Shown piece after piece: positions 1 to 5,597 of a stretch of DNA of 5,597 bases. Positions within the stretch are counted from its first letter, which is position 1. Each line of letters starts with the position of its first letter. Origin of the DNA: Dictyoglomaceae bacterium (GTDB lineage Bacteria > Dictyoglomota > Dictyoglomia > Dictyoglomales > Dictyoglomaceae). Where the stretch lies: NCBI GenBank assembly GCA_028276205.1, contig JAPYWU010000095.1, positions 1 to 5,597 on the forward strand, given 5' to 3'. Below the pieces are notes generated by a model. The model was not told the DNA's origin. It searched no databases and was given only the letters and a program-made list of their open reading frames with translations. Made by a program: the position numbers and the translations under genes.

Positions 1-1
1 C

Positions 2-373
2 TTAAATAAGATAATACTACTTTTAGCAGTTTTAGAGAAGAAATTTAGAATTAACTTTGCTGATAAAGATGTTTTTCTCAATGTGGTAGGAGGATTGAAA
101 ATAGAAGAGCCTGCAATTGATTTAGGAATAGTGTTGGCCATACTATCTGCTCTTAAGGATAAACCGCTTCCCTATGATATGATAGCAATAGGTGAGATAG
201 GATTAGGGGGAGAAGTAAGAAGTATACCACATTTAGAAAAGAGAATTTTGGAAGCAAAGAAGTTTGGCTTTACAAAAGCAATAATTCCTTCTAAAAGTAA
301 AATTATAGATCAAGAAGACTTTTATTTTATTCCTGTTTCTAATATTTTGGAAATAGAGAAGGTGTGGAATTAA
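2..373 (+). CDS. radA: DNA repair protein RadA, C-terminal Lon-like domain (5' part outside window)
   Basis: This reading frame is open from the first full codon of the window and ends at TAA 371-373, giving the last 123 residues of the protein. RadA (Sms) is a RecA-related ATPase that promotes branch migration of recombination intermediates, acting on DNA in the cytoplasm. The visible part matches its C-terminal domain, which resembles the Lon protease (S16) fold. Key stretches are a VLEKK helix near the start, the NVVGGLKIEEPAIDLGI block (positions 80-130), and GEIGLGGEVRSIPHLEKRI (about 193-249) followed by an EAKKFGF segment. The zinc finger and the Walker ATPase core would lie upstream, so their integrity cannot be judged. 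The gene ends one base before the disA start, and radA-disA is a common pair in Firmicutes. A GTG at position 83 is only an internal valine codon, not a start. The assignment is firm because domain and neighbour agree. Confidence 0.93.
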   Translation, partial: LNKIILLLAVLEKKFRINFADKDVFLNVVGGLKIEEPAIDLGIVLAILSALKDKPLPYDMIAIGEIGLGGEVRSIPHLEKRILEAKKFGFTKAIIPSKSKIIDQEDFYFIPVSNILEIEKVWN

Positions 374-374
374 A

Positions 375-1433
375 ATGGGAGAGCCAAAAAAATTTGTTGT
401 ACAAGCATTGAGATTTGTGGCTCCTGGTACCCTTTTAAGGGAAAGCTTGGAACAGATTGTAAAAGCAAAAACTGGAGCATTAATAGTAATAGGAGAGATA
501 GAAAAACTTAAACCAATTATGAATGGAGGATTTCCATTAGACATAGAATTTACTCCCAATAGGCTTTATGAACTTTCAAAGATGGATGGGGCAATAATAT
601 TGAGTAAAGAAGCAAAGAAAATTCTTTATGCAAATGTAATTTTATTACCTGATCCTAATATTCCCTCCTCTGAAACGGGGGCAAGACATGCTACTGCAGA
701 AAGAGTGGCAAGACAAATAGGATGTTTAGTTATCAGTGTTTCTCAGAGAAAGGATACGATTACCCTTTTTCAGAATGATTGGAAGTATGTTCTAAGAGAT
801 GTAGGAGAAATATTAACTAAAGCTTCTCAAGCACTTCAAACTATGGAAAGATATAGGAATATATATGATGATCTTTTGAATAGGTTAAATTCTTTAGAAT
901 TGGAAAATCAGGTTAATATTTATGACGTGCTTCTATTTTTGCATAGGGCATGTATGCTATTTACAATTCAAAAAGAAGTAGAGAATTATCTTATAGAACT
1001 GGGTATTGAAGGAAGGTTAATTGAAATACAATTAGAAGCTTTACTTGCAGGTGTTAAAGAGGAGACAATTTTGGTTATAAAAGATTACAAGAGAAAGCCT
1101 ACCGAGGCAGATGAAATTTTGAGAGAACTTTTAGATAATTTTAAGGGGAATTTTAAGGAATTTGCTATGGTTGCGGGTGAGATATTAGGATATAAGAAAG
1201 AAGATATAGAAGTAAGTATATTAGTAACACCAAGAGGTTATAGAATTCTGAATAGAATAACATCTATTCCATCAGCTATTATTGATAATATTGTGGAATA
1301 TTTTGGTAGTTTGCCTAAAATTATAGAAAGTAGTTTTGAAGATCTTGATAATATAGAAGGGGTTGGGGAGGTGAGAGCTAAAAAAATAAGAGAAGCTTTA
1401 AGTAGATTACAAAGAATTTCTTCTGTTTTTTAA
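375..1433 (+). CDS. disA: DNA integrity scanning protein / diadenylate cyclase DisA
   Basis: DisA condenses two ATP into cyclic di-AMP and binds branched DNA as an octamer, linking DNA damage to second-messenger signalling. The product has 352 residues, close to the usual 350-360. Residues 1-145 form the DAC domain, with APGTLLRESLE at 16-26, KTGALIVIG at 32-40 and the DGA motif at 71-73. Residues about 146-285 are the helical linker. Residues about 286-352 are the RuvA-like HhH region, with the hairpin LDNIEGVGEVRAKKI at 324-338. The second catalytic motif reads TGARHATAER (101-110), so the usual RHR is RHA (R104, H105, A106) and the preceding Thr is Ala; catalysis may be altered. ATG 375 follows the radA stop by one base, with AAGGTG at 359-364 as ribosome site, ten bases upstream. 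Family identity is certain; cyclase activity is less so. Confidence 0.95.
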   Translation: MGEPKKFVVQALRFVAPGTLLRESLEQIVKAKTGALIVIGEIEKLKPIMNGGFPLDIEFTPNRLYELSKMDGAIILSKEAKKILYANVILLPDPNIPSSETGARHATAERVARQIGCLVISVSQRKDTITLFQNDWKYVLRDVGEILTKASQALQTMERYRNIYDDLLNRLNSLELENQVNIYDVLLFLHRACMLFTIQKEVENYLIELGIEGRLIEIQLEALLAGVKEETILVIKDYKRKPTEADEILRELLDNFKGNFKEFAMVAGEILGYKKEDIEVSILVTPRGYRILNRITSIPSAIIDNIVEYFGSLPKIIESSFEDLDNIEGVGEVRAKKIREALSRLQRISSVF

Positions 1434-1479
1434 ATTTATTTTTTTTCTTTAGGGGATTTATTCAAATATTTTATTTTTT

Positions 1480-1485
1480 GGGGGA
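1480..1485 (+). promoter_or_regulatory. Atypical G-rich ribosome binding site in the only sizeable gap
   Basis: GGGGGA lies ten bases before ATG 1496 and is the only purine-rich candidate there; it is a poorer match to AGGAGG than the sites of the neighbouring genes. An in-frame TGA at 1487-1489 excludes any longer start for the gene. The rest of the 62-nt gap (1434-1495) is T-rich. I see no stable hairpin and no convincing -35/-10 pair in it. Confidence 0.5.
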
Positions 1486-1495
1486 CTGAGACTTT

Positions 1496-2305
1496 ATGAA
1501 AAAACTTTGGAAATTATGGTTTATAATAGTTTCTTTGTTTTTTGTAGGTCTTTTGGTTTCTTCATTCGTGGTTTTTTTATATAACAAAGGAAATACTCTT
1601 AATATATTAAATTTTATTTTTGCCTTTTTAGTCTTTGCTATATATATTTATTTTATTTTTAGAATGAGGTTTTTTGATTTTAATAATTTTCCATATGTAA
1701 AGATACTTGATACAAGTGTTATCATAGATGGAAGGATAGTGGATATATTGAAAACAAATTTTATAGAAGGGAAAATAATTATTCCCCGGTTTATTTTAAA
1801 AGAATTACAACAACTTGCCGATTCCTCAGAATCTTTAAAAAAGAATAGGGGAAGATTTGGACTTGATAATCTAAACCAAATAAGAAAAGAATTGGGAGAC
1901 CAAGTAGTAATTGTGGATATAGATTTTCCTAAAATTCAAAGTGTAGATTCTAAATTGGTAAAATTAGCAAAACTTCTGAAGGGTAAAATTGTAACTAATG
2001 ATTATGGATTGAATAAACTTGCTAAAATAGAAGGTATAACAGTGTTGAATATAAATGAATTATCAAATGCTGTAAAACCCATATATTTGCCAGGAGAGGA
2101 GCTTACTCTAAATATTATTAAAGAAGGAAAAGAAGCTGGACAGGGGGTTGCTTATTTAGAAGATGGAACTATGGTGGTAGTAGAAAATGGAAGAAAATAT
2201 ATAGGACAAACTGTAAAAGTAGTTGTGACAAGTGTTTTTCAAACTGCTGCAGGAAGACTTATTTTTGGTAGGGTAAAGGAGGATAAAGATCATTGGAAAA
2301 AATAG
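1496..2305 (+). CDS. Membrane-anchored PIN-TRAM domain protein, YacL family (putative RNase)
   Basis: The product has 269 residues. Two hydrophobic segments (about 7-29 and 37-55) should anchor it in the membrane, followed by a cytoplasmic PIN domain (about 68-190) and a C-terminal TRAM domain (about 198-260). PIN acidic residues, which bind metal in nucleases, are visible: D72 in LDTSVIIDGR, E103 in LKELQQLAD, D151 in VDSKLVKLAK and D169 in VTNDYGLNK. The NRGRFGLDNLN block (117-127), NAVKPIYLPGEE (191-202), GQGVAYLEDGTMVVVE (215-230) and TSVFQTAAGRLIFGR (245-259) match the YacL family well. Bacillus YacL is longer, with about four membrane segments, so this copy has a shortened anchor. YacL proteins are thought to be RNases, but substrate and role are not settled. 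The position between disA and ispD is the same as in Bacillus. The start is bounded by an in-frame TGA just upstream. The 3' end overlaps ispD by 13 bases. Confidence 0.9.
   Translation: MKKLWKLWFIIVSLFFVGLLVSSFVVFLYNKGNTLNILNFIFAFLVFAIYIYFIFRMRFFDFNNFPYVKILDTSVIIDGRIVDILKTNFIEGKIIIPRFILKELQQLADSSESLKKNRGRFGLDNLNQIRKELGDQVVIVDIDFPKIQSVDSKLVKLAKLLKGKIVTNDYGLNKLAKIEGITVLNINELSNAVKPIYLPGEELTLNIIKEGKEAGQGVAYLEDGTMVVVENGRKYIGQTVKVVVTSVFQTAAGRLIFGRVKEDKDHWKK
2277..2282 (+). promoter_or_regulatory. Strong Shine-Dalgarno site fixing the TTG start of ispD
   Basis: A perfect AGGAGG (within AAAGGAGG, 2275-2282) lies in the last codons of the PIN-TRAM gene, ten bases before TTG 2293. There is no in-frame ATG or GTG before the conserved IVGIIVAGG segment, so this site supports TTG as the real start. 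Confidence 0.8.
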
Positions 2306-2985
2306 TAGGAATAATTGTAGCTGGGGGAAAAAGTATAAGATTTGGAGATGATAAACTTCTTGTAGAGATTAAAGATAAGTCTCTAATATACTACTCTTTG
2401 AGGGCTTTTGATAGGATCAAAAGAATATCAGAGTTAATATTAGTAGTTAGAGAAGATAAAATGAATTTTTATGAAGAAAAGATTAAAGAATGGAATTTAT
2501 CAAAAAAGATAAAATTAGTAGTAGGTGGAAAAGAAAGACAGCATTCTGTCTATAATGGAATAAGGAGTATTGAGGAGCCATGTGAATATGTGATAATACA
2601 TGATGCAGCAAGACCCTTTGTAAAGATAGAGAATATAGAGAAATTAATAGATTTTTGTATTGAAAGAAAAACCACTGGTATTTTGGGTATTCCTTCAAAA
2701 GACACAATAAAATTAGTTGATGAAAATGGAAAAGTGGAGGCTACTTTAGAAAGAAGAAAGGTATGGCTTATTCAAACACCCCAAATGTTTCCATATAATT
2801 TATTATTAGAAGCTCACAATAAAGCCATTCAGGATGGATTTTTAGGAACAGATGATGCGGTATTATTAGAAAGATTGGGCTATCCCGTATATGTGGTGGA
2901 AGGAGATCCCTTTAACATAAAGATTACTACAAAGGAAGATTTAGTATGGATAGATCATATTTCCAAAATATTAGAGTTGGAATAG
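2293..2985 (+). CDS. ispD: 2-C-methyl-D-erythritol 4-phosphate cytidylyltransferase IspD
   Basis: IspD transfers CMP from CTP to 2-C-methyl-D-erythritol 4-phosphate, giving CDP-methylerythritol and pyrophosphate, the third step of the MEP route to isoprenoids. The product is 230 residues, the normal length, with a Rossmann-like nucleotidyltransferase fold. The CTP loop is VAGGKSIRFGDDK (9-21); K21 likely corresponds to the conserved lysine of the PK signature, though the proline is missing and the loop seems about one residue shorter than in E. coli or Bacillus. Further family motifs are VVGGKERQHSV (76-86), HDAARPFV (103-110), ERRKVW with conserved R154, TPQMF (162-166), TDDA (176-179) and the terminal GDPFNIKITTKEDL (194-207). 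The start is TTG, 13 bases inside the preceding gene and behind a strong AGGAGG, which implies translational coupling. The next gene, ispF, begins 40 bases before this one ends. Confidence 0.95.
   Translation: MEKIVGIIVAGGKSIRFGDDKLLVEIKDKSLIYYSLRAFDRIKRISELILVVREDKMNFYEEKIKEWNLSKKIKLVVGGKERQHSVYNGIRSIEEPCEYVIIHDAARPFVKIENIEKLIDFCIERKTTGILGIPSKDTIKLVDENGKVEATLERRKVWLIQTPQMFPYNLLLEAHNKAIQDGFLGTDDAVLLERLGYPVYVVEGDPFNIKITTKEDLVWIDHISKILELE
2932..2938 (+). promoter_or_regulatory. Ribosome binding site supporting the early ATG of ispF
   Basis: AAGGAAG inside ispD sits seven bases before ATG 2946. It favours that ATG over the position where IspF proteins usually begin, which here is an ATT codon at 2970. 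Confidence 0.6.
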
Positions 2986-3443
2986 GTTATGATGTACATC
3001 CATTTGAAGAAGGTAAAGATTTATATATAGGTGGGATAAAGATTCCTTATCCGAAGGGATTAAAGGGACATTCTGATGGGGATGTACTTATTCACGCCAT
3101 ATCGGATGCTCTTCTTGGGGCTTCAGGACTTTACGATATTGGATATTATTTTCCAAATTCAGATATAAACTATAAAGGCATATCAAGTATAATTATATTG
3201 GAAAAAGTAAGAAGTCTTTTAGAAGAGAGAAAGATAAAGATTATTAATATTGATGGTATGATTATTGCAGAAGAACCGAAGATTTTACCTTATAGAGAAG
3301 CTATTATTGAGAGAATATCTTCTACTTTAGGAATAGAAAAGTCATCTGTAAATATAAAGGCTACTACTAATGAAGGGTTGGGTTTTATTGGAAGAAAAGA
3401 GGGAATTGCAGCCTTTGCAGTAGTTTTAATTGCTATTGGATAA
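2946..3443 (+). CDS. ispF: 2-C-methyl-D-erythritol 2,4-cyclodiphosphate synthase IspF
   Basis: IspF cyclises CDP-methylerythritol 2-phosphate to methylerythritol cyclodiphosphate with release of CMP. It works as a homotrimer with a divalent metal in each active site. The product has 165 residues. Metal ligands are visible as D16 and H18 in GIGYDVHPF, and H50 in GHSDGDVLIHAISDALLGA (41-59). The flexible-loop segment YDIGYYFPNSD is at 63-73, and the CMP and active-site segment TTNEGLGFIGRKEG is at 140-153. Most IspF proteins begin at the residue just before RVGIGYDVH, so this one carries about nine extra N-terminal residues (MDRSYFQNI). They come from the 40-base overlap with ispD, read in another frame. 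The AAGGAAG site before ATG 2946 supports this start, and the only nearer alternative is the rare ATT at 2970. IspE, the intervening pathway enzyme, is not in the window. Confidence 0.95.
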   Translation: MDRSYFQNIRVGIGYDVHPFEEGKDLYIGGIKIPYPKGLKGHSDGDVLIHAISDALLGASGLYDIGYYFPNSDINYKGISSIIILEKVRSLLEERKIKIINIDGMIIAEEPKILPYREAIIERISSTLGIEKSSVNIKATTNEGLGFIGRKEGIAAFAVVLIAIG

Positions 3444-3450
3444 AAGGAGA
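3444..3450 (+). promoter_or_regulatory. Shine-Dalgarno site fixing the ATG start of rlmB
   Basis: AAGGAGA directly follows the ispF stop and lies six bases before ATG 3457. The frame stays open upstream to a TTG at 3430, but that codon lies inside ispF, before this site, and would add nine residues (MLLDKRRVF) not expected in the family. The ATG is therefore preferred. Confidence 0.8.
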
Positions 3451-3456
3451 GTTTTT

Positions 3457-4176
3457 ATGGAAGAGAAAATATATGGAAAAAATCCTGTCTTTGAGGCTTT
3501 AAAAGGTGACTTGAATATAAACAAGATTTATATTGCAAAAGGTATTCATTTTGATAAAAAATTCAAGGAGATAATACAACTTGCTAAAGAGAAAAATATC
3601 CCTATTCAATATGTGGATAGAAATTTTATTGATAATGAAGTAAAAGATAATTCTCAAGGCATATTAGCTTTTGTCTCATCTGTTCCATATGTTTCTTGGG
3701 AAGACTTAAAAACAAAATTAGATAATAAGAGTATAATTGTAGTTTTAGATCATGTTCAAGATCCAAGAAACTTAGGTGCTATTGCTCGAACCTGTGAGTT
3801 TTTAGGAGCATCTGCTATTGTAATCCCTAAGTTTAGAAGTGTTGGATTAACTCCTACTGTTTTTAAAGCTTCTGCTGGTGCCTTATCTTTTATACCTGTA
3901 GTTAGAGTATCTAATGTGGCAAATTTTTTAAGAGAACTTAAAGAGGAGAATTTTTTTATAGTGGGTGCGGATTTGGATACTGATGTTGAATTTGGTAAAG
4001 TAAAATATAGATTTCCTTTGGCTTTAGTTATAGGAAGCGAAGGAGAAGGACTTCATAGGCTTGTTAAAGAATTTTGTGATCTTTTGGTTAAGATACCACC
4101 TTATGGAAAAGTGAATTCTTTGAATGTATCAGTTGCTCTTGGAATTATTTTGTATAAGATAAGAGAAAGTCTATGA
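3457..4176 (+). CDS. rlmB: 23S rRNA 2'-O-ribose guanosine methyltransferase, RlmB/TrmH (SpoU) family
   Basis: Members of this family methylate the ribose 2'-OH of an RNA nucleotide using S-adenosylmethionine. RlmB modifies a conserved guanosine of the 23S rRNA peptidyl-transferase region (G2251 in E. coli). From ATG 3457 the product has 239 residues, a normal length. The N-terminal L30e-like substrate-binding domain (about 3-75) starts with IYGKNPVFEAL and ends near DNSQGILAFV. The trefoil-knot SPOUT domain follows, with motif 1 LDHVQDPRNLGAIARTCEFLGA split over 97-118 (N105, R111), motif 2 VIGSEGEGLHRLV at 191-203 (E195) and motif 3 IPPYGKVNSLNVSVALGI within 213-230 (N220, S221, N223). The linked N-terminal domain favours RlmB over a bare TrmL-type enzyme. 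A tRNA target (TrmH-like) is less likely but cannot be excluded. It lies 13 bases after ispF and overlaps xerD by four bases. Confidence 0.9.
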   Translation: MEEKIYGKNPVFEALKGDLNINKIYIAKGIHFDKKFKEIIQLAKEKNIPIQYVDRNFIDNEVKDNSQGILAFVSSVPYVSWEDLKTKLDNKSIIVVLDHVQDPRNLGAIARTCEFLGASAIVIPKFRSVGLTPTVFKASAGALSFIPVVRVSNVANFLRELKEENFFIVGADLDTDVEFGKVKYRFPLALVIGSEGEGLHRLVKEFCDLLVKIPPYGKVNSLNVSVALGIILYKIRESL

Positions 4177-5063
4177 GAGACAAATTAGAAGATTTTCTTT
4201 TCTATTTGAGATTCGAAAAAAATTTATCCTCTAATACCTTAGAAGCATATAAAAAGGATTTGGAACATTTTATTTTATTCTTACAAGGAGAGAAGAAAAA
4301 TTTAAAGGATTTTAATAGAGAAGATTGGCAAAAATATTTATCTACTCTATATAAGGAGTATAAGATAAAATCTATTGCTCGAAAGATTTCAGCCATAAGA
4401 ACTTTTTTGAGGTTTCTTATAAGAGAAGGCTATTTTTCTAAAAATTATGGAAGTATAATATTGACCCCTAAAATACCTATTTATCTTCCTGAGGTTTTAG
4501 ACGAAAAAGAGATTGATAGTATTTTAGATCTTCCAGATCCCTCTTCTCCCTTAGGTATTAGGAATCAGGCTATTCTTGAAACTCTATATGGTACAGGTAT
4601 AAGGGTTTCTGAATTAGTTAATCTAAATCTATACAATGTTAACCTAAAAGAAAAATATATAAGGTGTTTTGGAAAAGGAGAAAAAGAAAGAATTGTTCCA
4701 TTAGGAGATTATGCTTCAGAGAGTATTGAAAAATATATTAAAGTAAGGGATTATTTTAAGCCCATAGATAATAATGCTTTATTTTTAAATAAAAAAGGAT
4801 ATAGGATTACAAGACAAGGTGTTTGGTATATTATAAAAGTGTATTCTAAGATCTTAGGCTTATCTAAAAAGGTTTCTCCCCATACTTTTAGACATACCTT
4901 TGCCACTCATCTACTGATGAATGGTGCTGATATTCGTATTGTTCAGGAACTTCTTGGACACTCTGACATATCTACAACTCAAATATATACTCATGTTGTT
5001 TCCAGTAAATTACATGAAGTTTATAGAAAAGCACATCCTTTGGTGCGGAGGCAAGAAAAATGA
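4173..5063 (+). CDS. xerD: Tyrosine recombinase XerD (site-specific, chromosome dimer resolution)
   Basis: Xer recombinases resolve chromosome dimers at the dif site near the replication terminus, usually as a XerC/XerD pair. The product has 296 residues, typical of XerC and XerD. Residues 1-85 form the SAM-like core-binding domain (FLFYLRFEKNLSSNTLEAY at 8-26). Residues about 107-285 form the catalytic domain. All catalytic residues are present: R144 in TGIRVSEL, K168 in GKGEKER, H237 and R240 in HTFRHTFATHLL, H263 in LGHSDISTTQIYTH, and the nucleophile Y272. The C-terminal KAHPL segment is also Xer-like. Nothing suggests a phage or transposon integrase, and no att-like repeats are seen nearby. 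XerD is preferred to XerC mainly because deoB follows directly, as in Bacillus where xerD precedes drm; sequence alone does not separate the two firmly. The start overlaps the rlmB stop as ATGA (4173-4176). The ribosome site there is weak, suggesting translational coupling. Confidence 0.9.
   Translation: MRDKLEDFLFYLRFEKNLSSNTLEAYKKDLEHFILFLQGEKKNLKDFNREDWQKYLSTLYKEYKIKSIARKISAIRTFLRFLIREGYFSKNYGSIILTPKIPIYLPEVLDEKEIDSILDLPDPSSPLGIRNQAILETLYGTGIRVSELVNLNLYNVNLKEKYIRCFGKGEKERIVPLGDYASESIEKYIKVRDYFKPIDNNALFLNKKGYRITRQGVWYIIKVYSKILGLSKKVSPHTFRHTFATHLLMNGADIRIVQELLGHSDISTTQIYTHVVSSKLHEVYRKAHPLVRRQEK
5047..5051 (+). promoter_or_regulatory. Shine-Dalgarno site of deoB inside the xerD end
   Basis: GGAGG lies eight bases before ATG 5060, within the final xerD codons. 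It supports the ATGA overlap start of the next gene. Confidence 0.75.
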
Positions 5064-5597
5064 AACGTGTAATATTAATAGTGTTAGATGGAGTAGGAAT
5101 TGGAGAGCTTCCTGATGCTTCTAAGTATGGAGATGAAGGAAGTAACACATTAGCAAATACAGCAGAAGCAGTAGGAGGATTAAATTTACCTAATATGGGT
5201 AAATTAGGTTTATCTAATATACATCCTATAAAAGGTGTTCCTTTCGAAGATAAGCCCTTAGCATTTTATGGAAAGATGGCTGAAGCTTCCCCAGGAAAAG
5301 ATACTACTACTGGTCATTGGGAAATATCAGGTATAATTTTGGATAAACCTTTTCCTACTTATCCAAATGGTTTTCCAAAAGAAATAATAGAAAAATTCGA
5401 AAAAGCCATTGGAAGGAAAGTTTTAGGAAATAAACCTGCTTCTGGCACAGAGATAATTAAGGAATTAGGTGAAGAGCATATTAAAACTGGTTATCCTATT
5501 GTTTACACATCAGCGGATAGTGTGTTTCAGATTGCAGCTCATGAGGATGTTATCCCTGTAGAAGAATTATATAGAATGTGTGAAATAGCGCGTAGTA
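5060..5597 (+). CDS. deoB: Phosphopentomutase DeoB, N-terminal part (gene continues past the window)
   Basis: Phosphopentomutase interconverts ribose 1-phosphate and ribose 5-phosphate (and the deoxyribose forms), connecting nucleoside breakdown to central metabolism. It is a manganese enzyme of the alkaline phosphatase superfamily. The frame starts at ATG 5060 and stays open to the window end, giving 179 of roughly 390 residues. The N-terminus MKRVILIVLDGVGIGELPDA (1-20) carries the metal-binding D10, followed by GSNTLANTAEAVGG (27-40). The phosphorylated catalytic threonine should lie in GKDTTTGHWEISG (79-91, T82-T84). KPASGTEIIKELG and the TSADSVFQIAAHED segment further on, in the cap-domain region, are also DeoB-like. 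The remaining metal ligands would be encoded beyond the edge. The start overlaps the xerD stop by four bases (ATGA, 5060-5063). In Bacillus the next gene is a purine nucleoside phosphorylase, so one may follow here. Confidence 0.95.
   Translation, partial: MKRVILIVLDGVGIGELPDASKYGDEGSNTLANTAEAVGGLNLPNMGKLGLSNIHPIKGVPFEDKPLAFYGKMAEASPGKDTTTGHWEISGIILDKPFPTYPNGFPKEIIEKFEKAIGRKVLGNKPASGTEIIKELGEEHIKTGYPIVYTSADSVFQIAAHEDVIPVEELYRMCEIARS

Noticed and set aside
233..559. Minus-strand open frame across the radA-disA junction
   Set aside because: It is antisense to two clearly conserved genes, its composition looks non-coding, and it shows no recognisable motif.
1434..1495. Possible terminator or internal promoter in the T-rich gap after disA
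   Set aside because: The T runs are suggestive, but I find no GC-rich stem before them and no properly spaced -35/-10 pair. AT-rich sequence gives many chance TATA-like strings.
2916..2985. Programmed -1 frameshift fusing IspD and IspF
   Set aside because: The frames would allow it, but no classical X XXY YYZ slippery heptamer is present in the ispD frame of the open stretch. The AAGGAAG site is better explained as the ribosome site of ispF.
4173..5063. Integrase of a mobile element
   Set aside because: Length and motifs are those of a housekeeping Xer protein, the gene is coupled to rlmB and deoB by 4-base overlaps, and there are no nearby repeats, tRNA gene or phage genes.
4921..5115. Small plus-strand frame overlapping the xerD end and the deoB start
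   Set aside because: It lies in another frame over the conserved XerD active-site region and the DeoB N-terminus. It is a shadow of these genes.
1..5597. Novel defence, signalling or mobile system
   Set aside because: All of the sequence except one 62-nt gap is accounted for by recognised core genes on one strand. No unexplained gene, repeat array or structured RNA was seen.

Overview
This is an AT-rich, gene-dense bacterial chromosome segment. All eight genes lie on the + strand, and every junction except one is a gap of at most 13 nt or an overlap. The order is radA (3' part), disA, a membrane PIN-TRAM protein of the YacL type, ispD, ispF, rlmB, xerD and deoB (5' part). The AGA/ATA/AAA-rich codon use, the Lys/Glu/Ile-rich proteins and the Firmicute-like gene order suggest a low-GC, probably thermophilic bacterium. 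A Dictyoglomus-like organism or a thermophilic clostridial relative would fit; this is inference from style and synteny, not proof.

Left part (2-2305): the Lon-like C-terminal domain of RadA ends one base before disA, which encodes a full-length diadenylate cyclase with its HhH DNA-binding tail. The only real gap in the window (62 nt, T-rich) follows, then a YacL-like protein with two membrane segments, a PIN nuclease fold and a TRAM domain. Middle part (2293-3443): ispD and ispF encode two enzymes of the MEP isoprenoid pathway. ispD starts with TTG inside the end of the PIN-TRAM gene, and ispF starts 40 nt inside ispD. Right part (3457-5597): an RlmB-type 23S rRNA 2'-O-methyltransferase, a XerD-type tyrosine recombinase and phosphopentomutase follow. 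The last two junctions are 4-nt ATGA overlaps. deoB runs off the window.

The layout suggests one long co-transcribed housekeeping unit. The first six genes resemble the Bacillus radA-disA-yacL-ispD-ispF...rlmB neighbourhood, but without cysS and mrnC between ispF and rlmB. The xerD-deoB pair resembles the separate Bacillus xerD-drm neighbourhood. Three genes (radA, disA, xerD) serve genome integrity, two isoprenoid synthesis, one ribosome maturation and one nucleoside salvage. I see no mobile element, CRISPR array, RNA gene or clear new system. The most notable point is that DisA has RHA where characterised diadenylate cyclases have RHR in the nucleotide-binding motif.
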